NCBI RefSeq assembly: GCF_003711515.1
Contig: NW_021167081.1
Coordinates: 1,290,236 to 1,354,235, forward strand
DNA: 64,000 nucleotides
Direction: 5' to 3'
Source of the DNA: Sodiomyces alkalinus F11
Taxonomy: Eukaryota; Ascomycota; Sordariomycetes; Glomerellales; Plectosphaerellaceae
Shown here: positions 12,016-22,198 of the stretch, in pieces
Numbering within the stretch: position 1 is the first letter of the stretch
Layout: the number at the start of each line of letters is the position of its first letter
Position numbers and translations under genes: made by a program
Notes under the pieces: generated by a model
Database searches by the model: none
Told to the model about the DNA's origin: nothing
What the model saw: the letters and a program-made list of their open reading frames with translations, nothing else

Positions 12016-12480
12016 AGTTGACGGGCCCTTTGTTCACGATTGAAAGAAGAGGTGTGCAAATGTGCTGAGGACAACGCGGGACGGACAGCTTGACGATGCG
12101 GAGCTGGGAGCTGGGCAATGGCGCGATGGAGGAGGTCTGGGGTCTGATAAAGATAAGATAAGACCACTCTCAATGCGACCAGCTGGTACCATGTGCTCAC
12201 AGCCAGGCATATCCCACCTCCCGTTCTTTCAGTCCCACGAACGTCATCTCTCTCGGCCTCGATCGTCGTGGAGAGAATGTCCGCCCATGACGTATCCGTG
12301 TCTTTCGACAGACTGAAACTCTAGCCGCCAATTGATTCATCGTCCGTTTTGGACACGGGGAAGAGTGCAACTTGAACACGGATACAAAACAAAGGCCGCC
12401 AATGTGCGGTAGCAATTTGTCGCAGAGACGAACCTGGTCCTCCTCCCCCTCCTCCTCTGGGATCGCGTACAGAAGCAGCA
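12016..12480. promoter_or_regulatory. Shared divergent promoter region
   Basis: These 465 bases separate the start codons of two genes transcribed away from each other, the putative mitochondrial protein at 12015 (-) and the LYR protein at 12481 (+). No open frame here looks coding. I infer a bidirectional promoter; no specific factor site is recognisable by eye. Confidence 0.45.
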
Positions 12481-13287
12481 ATGACTTTCCCCAACCCCGA
12501 GCTCAGGCGACAAGTCCTTTCCATCTATAAAGGTGAGTCCTGGCAGACAAAGCACACCTCATCTGCATCATGTTCCCTGTGGTCTACTCCTTTGTGTCAG
12601 CTGTGGAATACCGTGAGCAAACGCAATGCCTTGCCTTTTCACTGGGGGTCATCGAAGTCCTCCCCAAGTTGAACAAGCACAGATGGATAAAGGTCACACC
12701 ATCCACGTAATGACAATACTAAGTCACCCTCTAAAATACCAGAGCTCCTCTACCTAGGAAGGGAGTACCCCTTAGGATACGACTACTTCCGCCCTCGCCT
12801 TCGCGGCGCCTTCAAAGCCAATGCCGGCTTGCGCGACGAAGAAGACATTCGCCGCGGTATCGAGCGCGCCCACTACGTCAAGAAGGGTGAGTTGAGTCTC
12901 TTCCGCTAATTGTTCTCTCCCGTTATGCTCCCCACGATGGACTCGCTGCTGACGACGACATCTCCCTTCGTATCGTTCTTTAGAGATCGAAGCACTGTAC
13001 GTTGTCATCTTGCTTGGCTGTTTCCTCTTGTTCTGTGCCTGTCATCCTGCAACCGGCTGTCCCAAGGGCTTCCCCTTATCTCTGGATGGCTCTGTGTTGG
13101 GTCCTAGTTCTTCCTGCATTGCCTGCCCATGTCCGTTCAGGAATATCGTAAAACCTCCAAGCCCCCGAATACCCCGTTCGCACCGGCTGGTCTACTCTGG
13201 TCACCACGAATTCTTCGCCTGGCTCGCTTCGAGAGGACGAAGTCAAAGTCTATTCGTCAAGTTAACGGCATCAAACTGAGTCCCTAA
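12481..13287 (+). CDS. LYR-motif protein (LYRM5 / ETF regulatory factor type)
   Basis: Exon 1 (12481-12532) ends at a GTGAGT donor; exon 2 is 12743-12886, again followed by GTGAGT; exon 3 begins at 12984. The joined N-terminus reads [20 protein letters not shown], followed by a basic helical segment and the [13 protein letters not shown] stretch. This matches the LYR family member LYRM5, a small mitochondrial matrix protein that acts on the electron-transfer flavoprotein. The end is uncertain. A canonical GTACGT donor at 12997 joined to 13141 ends at 13279, a GTTGTC donor after Tyr (13001) joined to 13141 ends at 13287, and reading on without an intron also stays open to 13279. The expected KYR-type basic tail is best matched by the 13287 version. 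Short single-domain protein, roughly 115 residues. Confidence 0.7.
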
Positions 13288-14077
13288 AACCCCAAACCGC
13301 GGTTCCGTACCGGGAAGAAGAACAAAAACACGCACCCCCAGAATTCTCTCCTCCTGCTACCCCGTCTTTCTTTACTTTTTTTCCCTCCCACCCCCCATCC
13401 TTACCACGGAAGCACCAAGCGGTCAACGCTTGTTCCGCCCACTAGTGGACGGGTTACATGCGCTGTCCGCCCCCTTCCTGGCCTCCAATTCTCTATACCC
13501 TTTCCTCACCAGCAGCTGATATGTATCCCTTCAGGTACTATCTCAAACGATACCGCACCCTTAGGAAACGATATGTACCAGGGGCCTGAGCCCTGAGCCC
13601 TGAGCCCTGAGCCCTGAGCCCTGAGGCCCCGAACCAAGCCGAGGGAACGGGAGGGAAGAAGACTGGGACTGGCGGAACATAATGAAAATGGAATGTACTT
13701 CAAGACGCAAAGACGCGCCGTCCAGCCAAGCGAGATAAAAGAGAAACATGCCCAAACAAGAAAATCCCCCAGTGGTGTGATCCAGAAGAGTAGTGACAAG
13801 TTTTCCCATGCTGGAATGTAAAGGGTATCCGCAATATAGCATCACGGCACAATATCCCGTCACGCATCCCATCCTAAGTATTCGTTCCCTTCGTTCCATG
13901 CCTCTTCACACCCCTCGTATCCCCGAAAAGTTCGAAAAGAAAAAGAAAAAAAAATGGGGGGACGGGAAACAAAAGGCCAGTCGTCTTAAAGCCGTTCCCA
14001 CTGCAGCACTCCCCCGTGTGTGGCGCTCGTCTTTTCTTTTCACTTTCAACCCAGGCGGACCGGATGAGAGCCGCGCC
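13288..14077. other. Intergenic region with a 7-bp tandem repeat
   Basis: Convergent gap between the LYR gene and the methyltransferase gene. Six or so tandem copies of CTGAGCC lie at about 13585-13626. A poly-A-rich purine stretch follows at 13935-13955. No gene seen. Confidence 0.5.
13585..13626. repeat. Heptanucleotide tandem repeat (CTGAGCC)n
   Basis: About six head-to-tail copies of a 7-base unit, CTGAGCC, with essentially no divergence between copies. It lies in the non-coding gap downstream of two convergent genes. Confidence 0.9.
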
Positions 14078-17000
14078 TCATGATCGCGTAGCACCGCCTT
14101 TCTTCCGTGCCCACCAGGCACCCACTTCGAGGCACTCGCCGCACGAGGCACCGTTATCCCGCATCAGGTCGTTCATCATCTTCCCCATCCACGTGTCCCA
14201 CTCGTCCTGGCTTTTGCCGCTCGTCTCTCGCAGAAGGGGCTCGAGACTCTGAATGAGCTGCACGGCCGTCAGCATGGCCGTCCGCCGGACCGCCGCCTGG
14301 CTGGCCGTGAGGGTCTTGCTCAGCCCCACAGCGCCGCTGCCGACCACGTCTTTCCGCCGCCCCGTCTCGACGTAGCTCTTCCCGTCCTTGGTGACGACGC
14401 CGCCCACGCCCTCGCGCTCCCAGCGAACCTCGGCCAACGGCACGGCGAGGCGGCGACTTCGGACGTCGCATAGCTCCTCCGACTCTTGCAGGAGCATGGG
14501 TCCGACGACGGTGCAGGGGACAGGGTTGAGGTCGCGCGCGTTGAGGGCGCGGTGCAGCCAGCCGTTGTACTCGACAAGGAAGCCGTTCAACGGGGCGGAG
14601 AGCGGCGTGTTGGCCGTCATGACGTAGGTCCCCAAGCTGGAGGCGGCGTCGGCTTCATCCTCCGAGGACGAGTCGTCGGGGTCGTTGATGCGACTGGGGC
14701 CTCCTCCGGCGGCTGGGGCATGCGGGCGCAGCATGCGGATTTGGTGATCGGAATCCCATATCTCGAGGACGCCGCCGGGCCGCAAGAGACGAATGTACTC
14801 GTCCATGGCTGACTGCTGCAGGGATGCGGGAAGGGCCAGGGACACGTCCTTGACCATGATGAGGTCGAAGCCTTCGTCCGGTAAGGGCCAGGGCATATAG
14901 CGCATGTCATGTTGGACCAAGCGCCATTTCATTTCCCGGCCCGGCTTGGAACTGGAACAGTCTACGCCCGCACCGACAGCCAGTCCCCTCCGTCCTTCTC
15001 CGCCATCATCACCGCCACCACCGCCACCACCGCCATCAGAATCACTGGGCGCGAGAGGTGCGATATCAATTCCGGTAAATGATACATTGGGATGGCCGCG
15101 GCTGGCGAAATAGCGATGGCACATTAGGCTCCAGAAGCCCGTGCCGCAGGCGACCTCGAGGACGCGGGTGGGCGGCCTTTGGGCGAAGACGGGGGAGCAT
15201 ACGGGAGCACCGAAGATCTGGATGAGGAGGAGGGTGCGGAGACTCTGGCGGTGGAGTTCGGTGAGGTCGACGGGGAGGGGATAAGGGACGGTGCGGTCGT
15301 TGAGGTAGGTGCGGCCGGCGCGGTTGTAGAAAGGGCGAGACGACGAAGGGGCCGTGGAGATGGCGCTAGCGCTGCCCTTGAAGGAGGCGGCATCGAGAGA
15401 CGGATTGGAGGCATTGGTATGGTTCGAAGAGGTCATCGCCCGCGAGGAGGCAGAATGGAGGGAGGCCGAGGCGGAAGAGATGGTCTCGGTCAGGGCGACG
15501 ATTGAGAGGGTGGCGGCGGTAATCTTGGTAGAGGAGAAGGGGGAGACGTTGGAGGAGGAGGATGTGACGGAAGAAGTTGAGGTGGTGGGTTTGCCAGGAG
15601 AAGAAGAATAACCCATGTTGGCGAGCTTTGTTACATTTTTCGGGATTGAAAGGGATTGGGCCGGGGCCGGGGTCGGGGCTAGACCTAGACCCAGGGGCAG
15701 GGGGTGGGACGTTGCAGCAGGTGCCGTGACAGTGGCAGTGACGGGTACAGTTGCAGGTGCCGAGGCGGATACAGTGGACGGGGAGAAAGAATCAGCAGAC
15801 GCGGTAGCACCACCAGCAGAGGTATTTTCTCTCGATGCAGACGCACAAGCACAAGAAGCCGCAGAAGCTGATGTCAGGGAGCTCGACAGGCGGGGCGTGT
15901 GGAGCCGTTGGGGGGACGGTGGTCGGGCGGCGGTCTGCGCTGGGCTGGCGGTGGTGCCAATGGAGCCCTGGTCTCCTTGTTGGTCCCCTTGGTCGCTTCG
16001 GTCGCTTCGGTCGCTTTGGTCGCTTTTGTGGTCGCCAATAGTGATGGCGCTACTCGGTTGATCTTGAGAGCGATAGATGCTAGGACGAGCTTGGTTTTGG
16101 ACTTGGGCTCGTACTTGCTGGTGGGAAAGGGTCGGGGAGCACTTGTCGCAGGTATCGCGGCTACTGGTCAGGTATTGGGGTGGCCCGGGCGGGGGCTGGC
16201 GCCTGGCCGGGGAGAATCCGATTGATTGTGGTGAGCCAGGCCCAAACGAATGGTTCGAAAGGGATGTGGCGACGACGGGGGACGTGGATAGCGCGTGGTG
16301 TTGGTGGGCCCGAGCCCGTGGCGTGCGAGAGCCAATGTTTTCGTCGTCTGCGTCTTGGACGGATGAGTCGTCACTTTGGTCGAAATATTCCTCGTCGCTG
16401 TCTTGCTCGCTCCGATGATGACGATGCCGATTCTGATGCGCTTGATGCTGATGCCGATGCTGATGCTGACGTTGACGATACTCAACACCAATCGATATGT
16501 CGTTTTTGTCCGGTCCCGGAAATGAAAGCGGGGTCGCGGTCGCGGTGGTGACGGGGCTTGGGGGAGCGGTAATGGTAACTCTTCCCCTCGCTTGGGGCCG
16601 AGATGAGGATCTTGGACTTAGAGGGGATGGAGGGGATGAGGCATTGCCAGTTGGTGACAAAGGAGCGCCGTGAAGAGCTCGAATTGACCTTGCTGACGAT
16701 GATGGCGGTAGTGGAGGTAGTGGCCGTTGTGGTGGTTGTCCAGCAGGCGGTGGTAGTGGAACGGACACGGGTGGAGGGTGGGAAGAAGAGGAATCGGTGG
16801 TGGTTGTGGTTGTGGTGGTAGTGGTAGTGGTAGTGGTAGTGGGGGTGGTGGTTGTCGCGTGCGTACCTGTAGCGGCGGCGTGTGTAGTGGCGTGTGTAGT
16901 GGCGTGTGTAGCGGCGTGTGTAGCGTGTGCAGCGTGACCAGTAGCACCCGCTAACCCACTATGGTTGTGGTTGTGTTCGCTGTACTGGCTGTACTGAGAA

Positions 17001-17695
17001 CTAGAAGTGCGGTGGCTACGGTGGCTGTAACTGCGACCGTCTCCCTCACTGTCGCTGGAACCTTCACAATGATGGGGGTTGCCAGCCGCTCGCCTTCTAC
17101 TCCGTCCTACCAGCGCACGGGCTGCAGCTGCGGGGCGAAAGGGGTTGAACCTTCCACCAACAATTTCCCTTCGTGAGGTCGGCGTTCTTTTCTCTTCTTC
17201 TTCTCCTTCTCCTTCCACTTCCCCCTTTCCCTTCTCTTCTTCGTCCTCGTTTCCTCCCTCTTGGTGTAAGCCTCGTTCCGTCTCCTTCTTCCCCCTCTTC
17301 TCTTTCCTCTCACGCTCCTCTATTTTCTTCTTCTTCTTCTTCTTTTGCAGCTTCTCCTTCTCTCTCCGGGCATCCCTGCGGCTATCCTTGCTCCTGGCCC
17401 TTTCCCAGGCTTTCCCCCGGCTCCTGTCCCTGTCCCTATCCCTGTCCCTGTGCCGGGCCTTCGCTCCGTTTGCGTCTTCGTCCCGCTCCTTGGTTTCGGT
17501 TTGGGACCGCGTCGTCGAACGATCCCGTCTACGTCTGAGCCCTAGTGGTGCCTTGATGGGCTTTCTCTCTTCGGTATTTTCATGATCATGAGTACCATCG
17601 CCTTGGTTTTCGTCGACCTGCTGCTGTTGCCTCTTGTAAAGAGGTAGGACTGGGTGCATGCTGGCATACATGTACCCGCCGAGGAATTCCGCCAT
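14078..17695 (-). CDS. SAM-dependent methyltransferase with giant low-complexity N-terminus
   Basis: Single open frame of 1205 residues starting at an ATG. Only the last third looks globular. Around residues 845-855 is LEVACGTGFWSLM, the class I methyltransferase motif I (SAM-binding glycine loop), followed by FTGIDIAPL, a Gly-rich insert, MKWRLVQHDMRYMPWPLPD and then a conserved RLLRPGGVLEIWDSD element. The N-terminal 800 residues are low complexity: Arg-Asp repeats, a poly-Lys/Glu block, His-Ala-Thr repeats running into a poly-Thr tract, then Ser/Pro-rich sequence. Family members of this fungal type have no assigned substrate that I know. The N-terminal part suggests an intrinsically disordered, perhaps nuclear protein. 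An upstream mis-joined frame cannot be excluded, but the frame is open throughout and begins with a plausible start. Confidence 0.75.
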   Translation of the reverse strand: MAEFLGGYMYASMHPVLPLYKRQQQQVDENQGDGTHDHENTEERKPIKAPLGLRRRRDRSTTRSQTETKERDEDANGAKARHRDRDRDRDRSRGKAWERARSKDSRRDARREKEKLQKKKKKKKIEERERKEKRGKKETERGLHQEGGNEDEEEKGKGEVEGEGEEEEKRTPTSRREIVGGRFNPFRPAAAARALVGRSRRRAAGNPHHCEGSSDSEGDGRSYSHRSHRTSSSQYSQYSEHNHNHSGLAGATGHAAHATHAATHATTHATTHAAATGTHATTTTPTTTTTTTTTTTTTTTDSSSSHPPPVSVPLPPPAGQPPQRPLPPLPPSSSARSIRALHGAPLSPTGNASSPPSPLSPRSSSRPQARGRVTITAPPSPVTTATATPLSFPGPDKNDISIGVEYRQRQHQHRHQHQAHQNRHRHHRSEQDSDEEYFDQSDDSSVQDADDENIGSRTPRARAHQHHALSTSPVVATSLSNHSFGPGSPQSIGFSPARRQPPPGPPQYLTSSRDTCDKCSPTLSHQQVRAQVQNQARPSIYRSQDQPSSAITIGDHKSDQSDRSDRSDQGDQQGDQGSIGTTASPAQTAARPPSPQRLHTPRLSSSLTSASAASCACASASRENTSAGGATASADSFSPSTVSASAPATVPVTATVTAPAATSHPLPLGLGLAPTPAPAQSLSIPKNVTKLANMGYSSSPGKPTTSTSSVTSSSSNVSPFSSTKITAATLSIVALTETISSASASLHSASSRAMTSSNHTNASNPSLDAASFKGSASAISTAPSSSRPFYNRAGRTYLNDRTVPYPLPVDLTELHRQSLRTLLLIQIFGAPVCSPVFAQRPPTRVLEVACGTGFWSLMCHRYFASRGHPNVSFTGIDIAPLAPSDSDGGGGGGGGDDGGEGRRGLAVGAGVDCSSSKPGREMKWRLVQHDMRYMPWPLPDEGFDLIMVKDVSLALPASLQQSAMDEYIRLLRPGGVLEIWDSDHQIRMLRPHAPAAGGGPSRINDPDDSSSEDEADAASSLGTYVMTANTPLSAPLNGFLVEYNGWLHRALNARDLNPVPCTVVGPMLLQESEELCDVRSRRLAVPLAEVRWEREGVGGVVTKDGKSYVETGRRKDVVGSGAVGLSKTLTASQAAVRRTAMLTAVQLIQSLEPLLRETSGKSQDEWDTWMGKMMNDLMRDNGASCGECLEVGAWWARKKGGATRS
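16773..16960 (-). repeat. Coding Thr/His-Ala-Thr simple repeats in the methyltransferase
   Basis: Two simple-sequence tracts lie side by side in the long exon. On the plus strand one is (GTGGTA/GTGGTT)n, encoding poly-Thr on the minus strand, and the other is (GTGTGTAGTGGC)n, encoding repeated His-Ala-Thr-Thr. Both are multiples of three in period, so length change does not break the frame. Confidence 0.75.
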
Positions 17696-20600
17696 GATTC
17701 CTACCGCTGTTCCCTCTCCGTCGCGCCCCGCCTCTCGGTGGGGGGACGGGCCAAATTCGCAATGTCAGTCAGACTTAAAACTCCGGCTAAAAATTTCGCC
17801 CTTCAATCTCCCCCTCTGTCGGCGGTCTCCGTTGCAGCAGAGGAAGGAGAGCAAGGAACCAGGAAAATCCCACCGACCGTACTCCTGCCTATTTTGAACG
17901 GCGGAAGTCCTGAATCCTTGCTGGGCTTTTTTTGTCCCTCTGAAAAGTGCGAATGACAAGCCAGTCGAGTCGGGCTCCGGGAACTGCAATTCGTAGCACT
18001 GGTCAGACAGACTCCTACACACACCCAGGTCGTCGGGACCAATCGAACGTCTCTCGTGTCGCTGTCCCGAACTGTCGTGTTGCGCGGGTTTCCCTTGTGA
18101 GCGTCCTTCCGGCACACCCTGGCGAATGTCCTGTTGGTCCTCGATTAGGGGAGGGGCATGAGAATAGACCAGAAAGAACAGCACGTCCTCCCGGTGAGAA
18201 GTGTGACCGTCGCAATGATCGCATGCGCTGCAACAGACGCCAGGTCAGAGACTCTGACCCGTCGCACCTCAGTTCTTTCGTGTCTTTCAATAGTTTTGGG
18301 TGACTGGAGACGAGAGACGACTGAACCACTGGCCCGGGACTCTAGGTACCGGTATCTCGATCGATTGAGGCGAACCCCGTTGCAATTGCCTGCAGCACCT
18401 ACCGAAAATTCTTCTTCCTCAGAATTATGAGCTCGCCTGTGCTAACATGAGCCTCTCAGTCCTCGAAGCCCTGGTACCCTGTTTCGGGCTACTGAGAATC
18501 CTGCTGTGCGATTGGAGGCCTTGTCAGTACGCCAGAGCCGTGGGTCGGTGGTCGGGGTTGCGTTGTTCTAGAAGGAAGGAGGTCGAGGGAACCGGGTGGC
18601 TCATATCCGTACCACTGACACCTTTCTCACCAACAGGCTGCGAGGGCGTGCTGTTGGTCGCCAAGCTGCATGTGAGACCGAAACCGGCCAGGATGCTTGA
18701 CCGAGTGAATCCGAGGTTCCAGTGCGACTTCGGTATGTAGTGTGCCACCCTGTGGATGATCTTTTTTATTTCTTTCCTTCTTTCTGTCCTTCCTTCTTTC
18801 TGTCCTTCCTTCTTTCTTTCCCTTCTCGTTTTCCCTAGGCGGCTTTCTGCGCAGATAGAGCTGACTGTTTTTGCTCACAGAAGCCCCGAGTCACTCGTCA
18901 AATGGCGGCTGAAGATGAGCTGTGACAAGTCGTTGGGTTAATTAGTGGCTAGCGGTGGGTGGAAGAGGCCGGTGTGTGGTGCCTTGGTGCTGACACTTCG
19001 TCCTTGGTGAGGTAGAAGAATGGTGAATCGCGGGTATCCGTACGATGACGAGTTGTTCTTTCCAGTAGGTAATTGTAGCTCGTTCCCTTTCTCACACATT
19101 CTCTTGAACAGCTTGTCGAGTACCAGTCGGCCACGTTGCTGGATGTTTGCTGGATGTCATGTCTTTGTTGCTGGGAAATGCTGCAACCATGGATCTGAAA
19201 TTGTTTCTTAGCCCACTGTGCATTGGGATGGCTGCGATCGGAAGCTTACCTCGGGGCTGGTTGACCACGGCTGCAACGCTTACTTCTCTACCAGGCCGAT
19301 CCTTGGCCGTCGGACAAAGAAGTGATCCTTGGCCGTCGGATAAAGAAGTTCGAACTCGAACCGACAAGAAACAGCAAGAGCGACAGGAACGCCGTCATAG
19401 CATGGGCATTGAAAGACGGCAGTTCCGTAGGAAAAATCGTAGGAAAAATAAGAAATGCAGACGGGGGGACGAGACAGATTGCTAATATAGGTTTGCATCG
19501 GAGTGGCCTCCCATACGCCGAATCCTTCACGTAGTACCTATTTAGGATGTTGGTGCCTTTCCGGGTCTCTTCTTCACGTCCACGAACGTCCTTGGCCTCG
19601 ATCATTCGGGGTAGTCTAGAAAGAGGGCCGGTGTCAGGCGAGGGTTCCATGGGGTTGGCGACTCGCATGGCTACGGAAAGCGCACTCTCCACACGTCTGA
19701 GCCCCTCCCCCGCATCTAACCTCCCCAAGGGATCGTTTCTGTATGGCTATCTCCGCCTTTGGGGTGCTCGGTTGCGAGGAATATCGGCACGAAAAGGTCA
19801 GGCCTGGCTACTTCCGTGCCTCGCCATTGGCCGATCAAACTCGACGCAACCAGGAACAGGACGCGCCAACGTCGTTGGGTCAACCTGGTGTTCGGTATGC
19901 CTTCGTACGAAGGTACATACGGATAATTAGTGCATTATTAGGGGAGCATCAGTGACGTTCCGGGGCTCTCCCCACCCCGCGTTTGGCAAAGGGCGAGGGC
20001 GACGGTGTTGGCATTGGTAATTCCCCATGGACCAACACTCACGAGTTAATTATAACCCACCATGACTTCCGTAAACTCCGTAATAATCAACTCTGTAATC
20101 ATATTACTCCGTGTGTACGTGTACTGATTTACCCACCAAGCGGATCTGTTGAGCAGTGCCAATTTAGGCTGGCGTCAAATGGTGCTTCCCGCCAATCCGC
20201 CTTCTGCCTAAGGTATATCCTTGTGCTGTCGGCTTGTGGTAGGAGCATTTGAAAGTTTCGATTTTCTCGTAGGACAGACAGTCGTCCGTGAACGACCATC
20301 GTGGATTGTTTCCTGCTTGGGCGATGGGCCTGAAAATGAGGCAGCTCAATCAATACCTTAGATATCGCCATCCATGACTCCGAGTCATGCTGTCCCCTGA
20401 ATGGACCGGATAAGTGCAGCGGCTCATTCCGACACTGACTGCGACGCGCCTTCAGACACTCCAAGATCCGTGCCGATTATCGATCTAGGCCTCAGGGTAC
20501 CTTATACGTTGTATGTTGTGTTAGTCCAACCATGTGTACGAAGTACTCTGTAAGGTAATGACCGTACGAAGTAATTACCTAGGTATGGCGTACGTTGTAC

Positions 20601-22198
20601 GGAGCACAGGTCGAGACGAGACTCGGTCGAGATTCCGTGGCAGTGATTTGTGCCTGTTTCCTCGGCCCATCGATCATGCTTTTAACCTAGCCAGAATTGG
20701 CAATTGGGTGCTTATGTAGTTTTTGGAAGTAAAGACCGATTGGGAACAGTGAAGTACTCATTGCATGCTGAGTGGCTTTTAATTTTGGTGGACATCTTAA
20801 ACGGTCGTATCACTCCCGAAAGACTTATCGGGGGGCCTGTGAGGTTGAAAGAGGCCAATTTAATCAATGGTTGGCCTTCTGATGAAGAAGGATGAACACT
20901 GTTCTTCTCCACCCATTGTATGGCGTGGTTATTTTTTCTCTACCTGATATTAGCAGGCACTGATCATTGAGGACAGGATTGAAGAAATCAGCCAGGGGCA
21001 ACGACGTGGTACACAGTATCCTTTTTGTCTTAATTCTTTGGACCTTTCACTTCGGAGTAGATTCCAATTCTGTGACTTCTCTGCCCATTATTCATCTTCC
21101 CATAGAAGTACTACGGAGTATACGCGGATCCAGGAGGGGAAAATGTGATTTACACAGCGGTGCAAAGCATGATTACCCAGATTCTAGATTCATTCCCATC
21201 TCTTACCAGCCCAACTCCATAATTACCCCGTAATACCCCGTACTCATACCTTAGGTAGGTAGTTTAAACCCATATCTCTTGCATCTTCATCCAGATCCAG
21301 ACAGTGTCCTCGCTGAATTAAAGCTCCACTTTTCAGCCTTGTTCACGTGATTTTCTCCCGCTTCCTAACTGTGAAAAGCTTGATTCACGCATCCTGCCAT
21401 GGTACGTACATATCAGCACGTGATGTCCGCTAGTATCTGTCTAGCGGGCACTTGGACGACCCGACGGCTACTCAACACCATGCTCTGCCTTTGAATCATC
21501 GACATAATCCCGACGGCATTGATCAGCACAAGTATCTATTCAATGCTTCATTGATATCATATCTCACTGTGCTCACTCGTTCAGGTTCGTAACAATCCAA
21601 ACGGCGCTTGTTAGCCAAGTCTCTCTTTGCCCTAGTTCCCAGCCTCCTGCCGCAGCATCTGCATCAATCCAACAGCCTGGTCAGGCTCGGTCAAAAGTTC
21701 TACCACTGACTTCCTCTTGTCTTTCTAGACTCAAAAAAACACAACCCCTCCGCTTCCCAGCTCTCTCGACAACCTGCAGACACGGTCCCTCCTTGTGGGT
21801 TTATGCTTCTTCGCTTCGTATATTACCTCCCTCTGACTGCTTTACCAGTGCGGGTCGGGGAGCTCTACTTGACAGACCACCGATTTTTTTTTTCGAGACG
21901 GCCGACCACTTGACGAAGATTTTTGTTTTGTTTTTGTTTTTGCTCTCGGCCCTTCGATGGATACCTGAGAAAGGCCAACAGAAGCTTTCCCAGCAATCGT
22001 TAACTGCGTCCGAATTGTTTTCCCTCCACAGGGCACTCGATGCAGGAGCATCCCACCGTCGTCTTATTGCTATCTTCCGCACCGACGCGATACCGAATCC
22101 GCCCCTCATTACCCGACTTGCATGAGCTGCGGCACACCTGGCCTCCACGGCCGTCTCATCTTTTAACTCCGTCTCCACATCCTGGGTATGCTCGGTAG
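17696..22198. other. 4.5 kb gene-free region upstream of CCR4
   Basis: This lies between the divergently transcribed methyltransferase and CCR4 genes. I see no conserved protein on either strand. A CTTTCTGTCCTTC pyrimidine repeat lies near 18775-18825. A 26-bp unit is directly repeated at 19298-19349. TACGAAGTA/AAGGTA words appear near 19910-19925, 20495-20610 and 21220-21260. The last 600 bases are pyrimidine-rich and probably hold the CCR4 promoter and a long 5' leader, with several small upstream ATGs. Confidence 0.5.
19298..19349. repeat. 26-bp direct tandem duplication
   Basis: Two adjacent copies of a 26-base unit beginning GATCCTTGGCCGTCGGA differ by a single C/T. The duplication sits in non-coding sequence. 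Confidence 0.85.
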
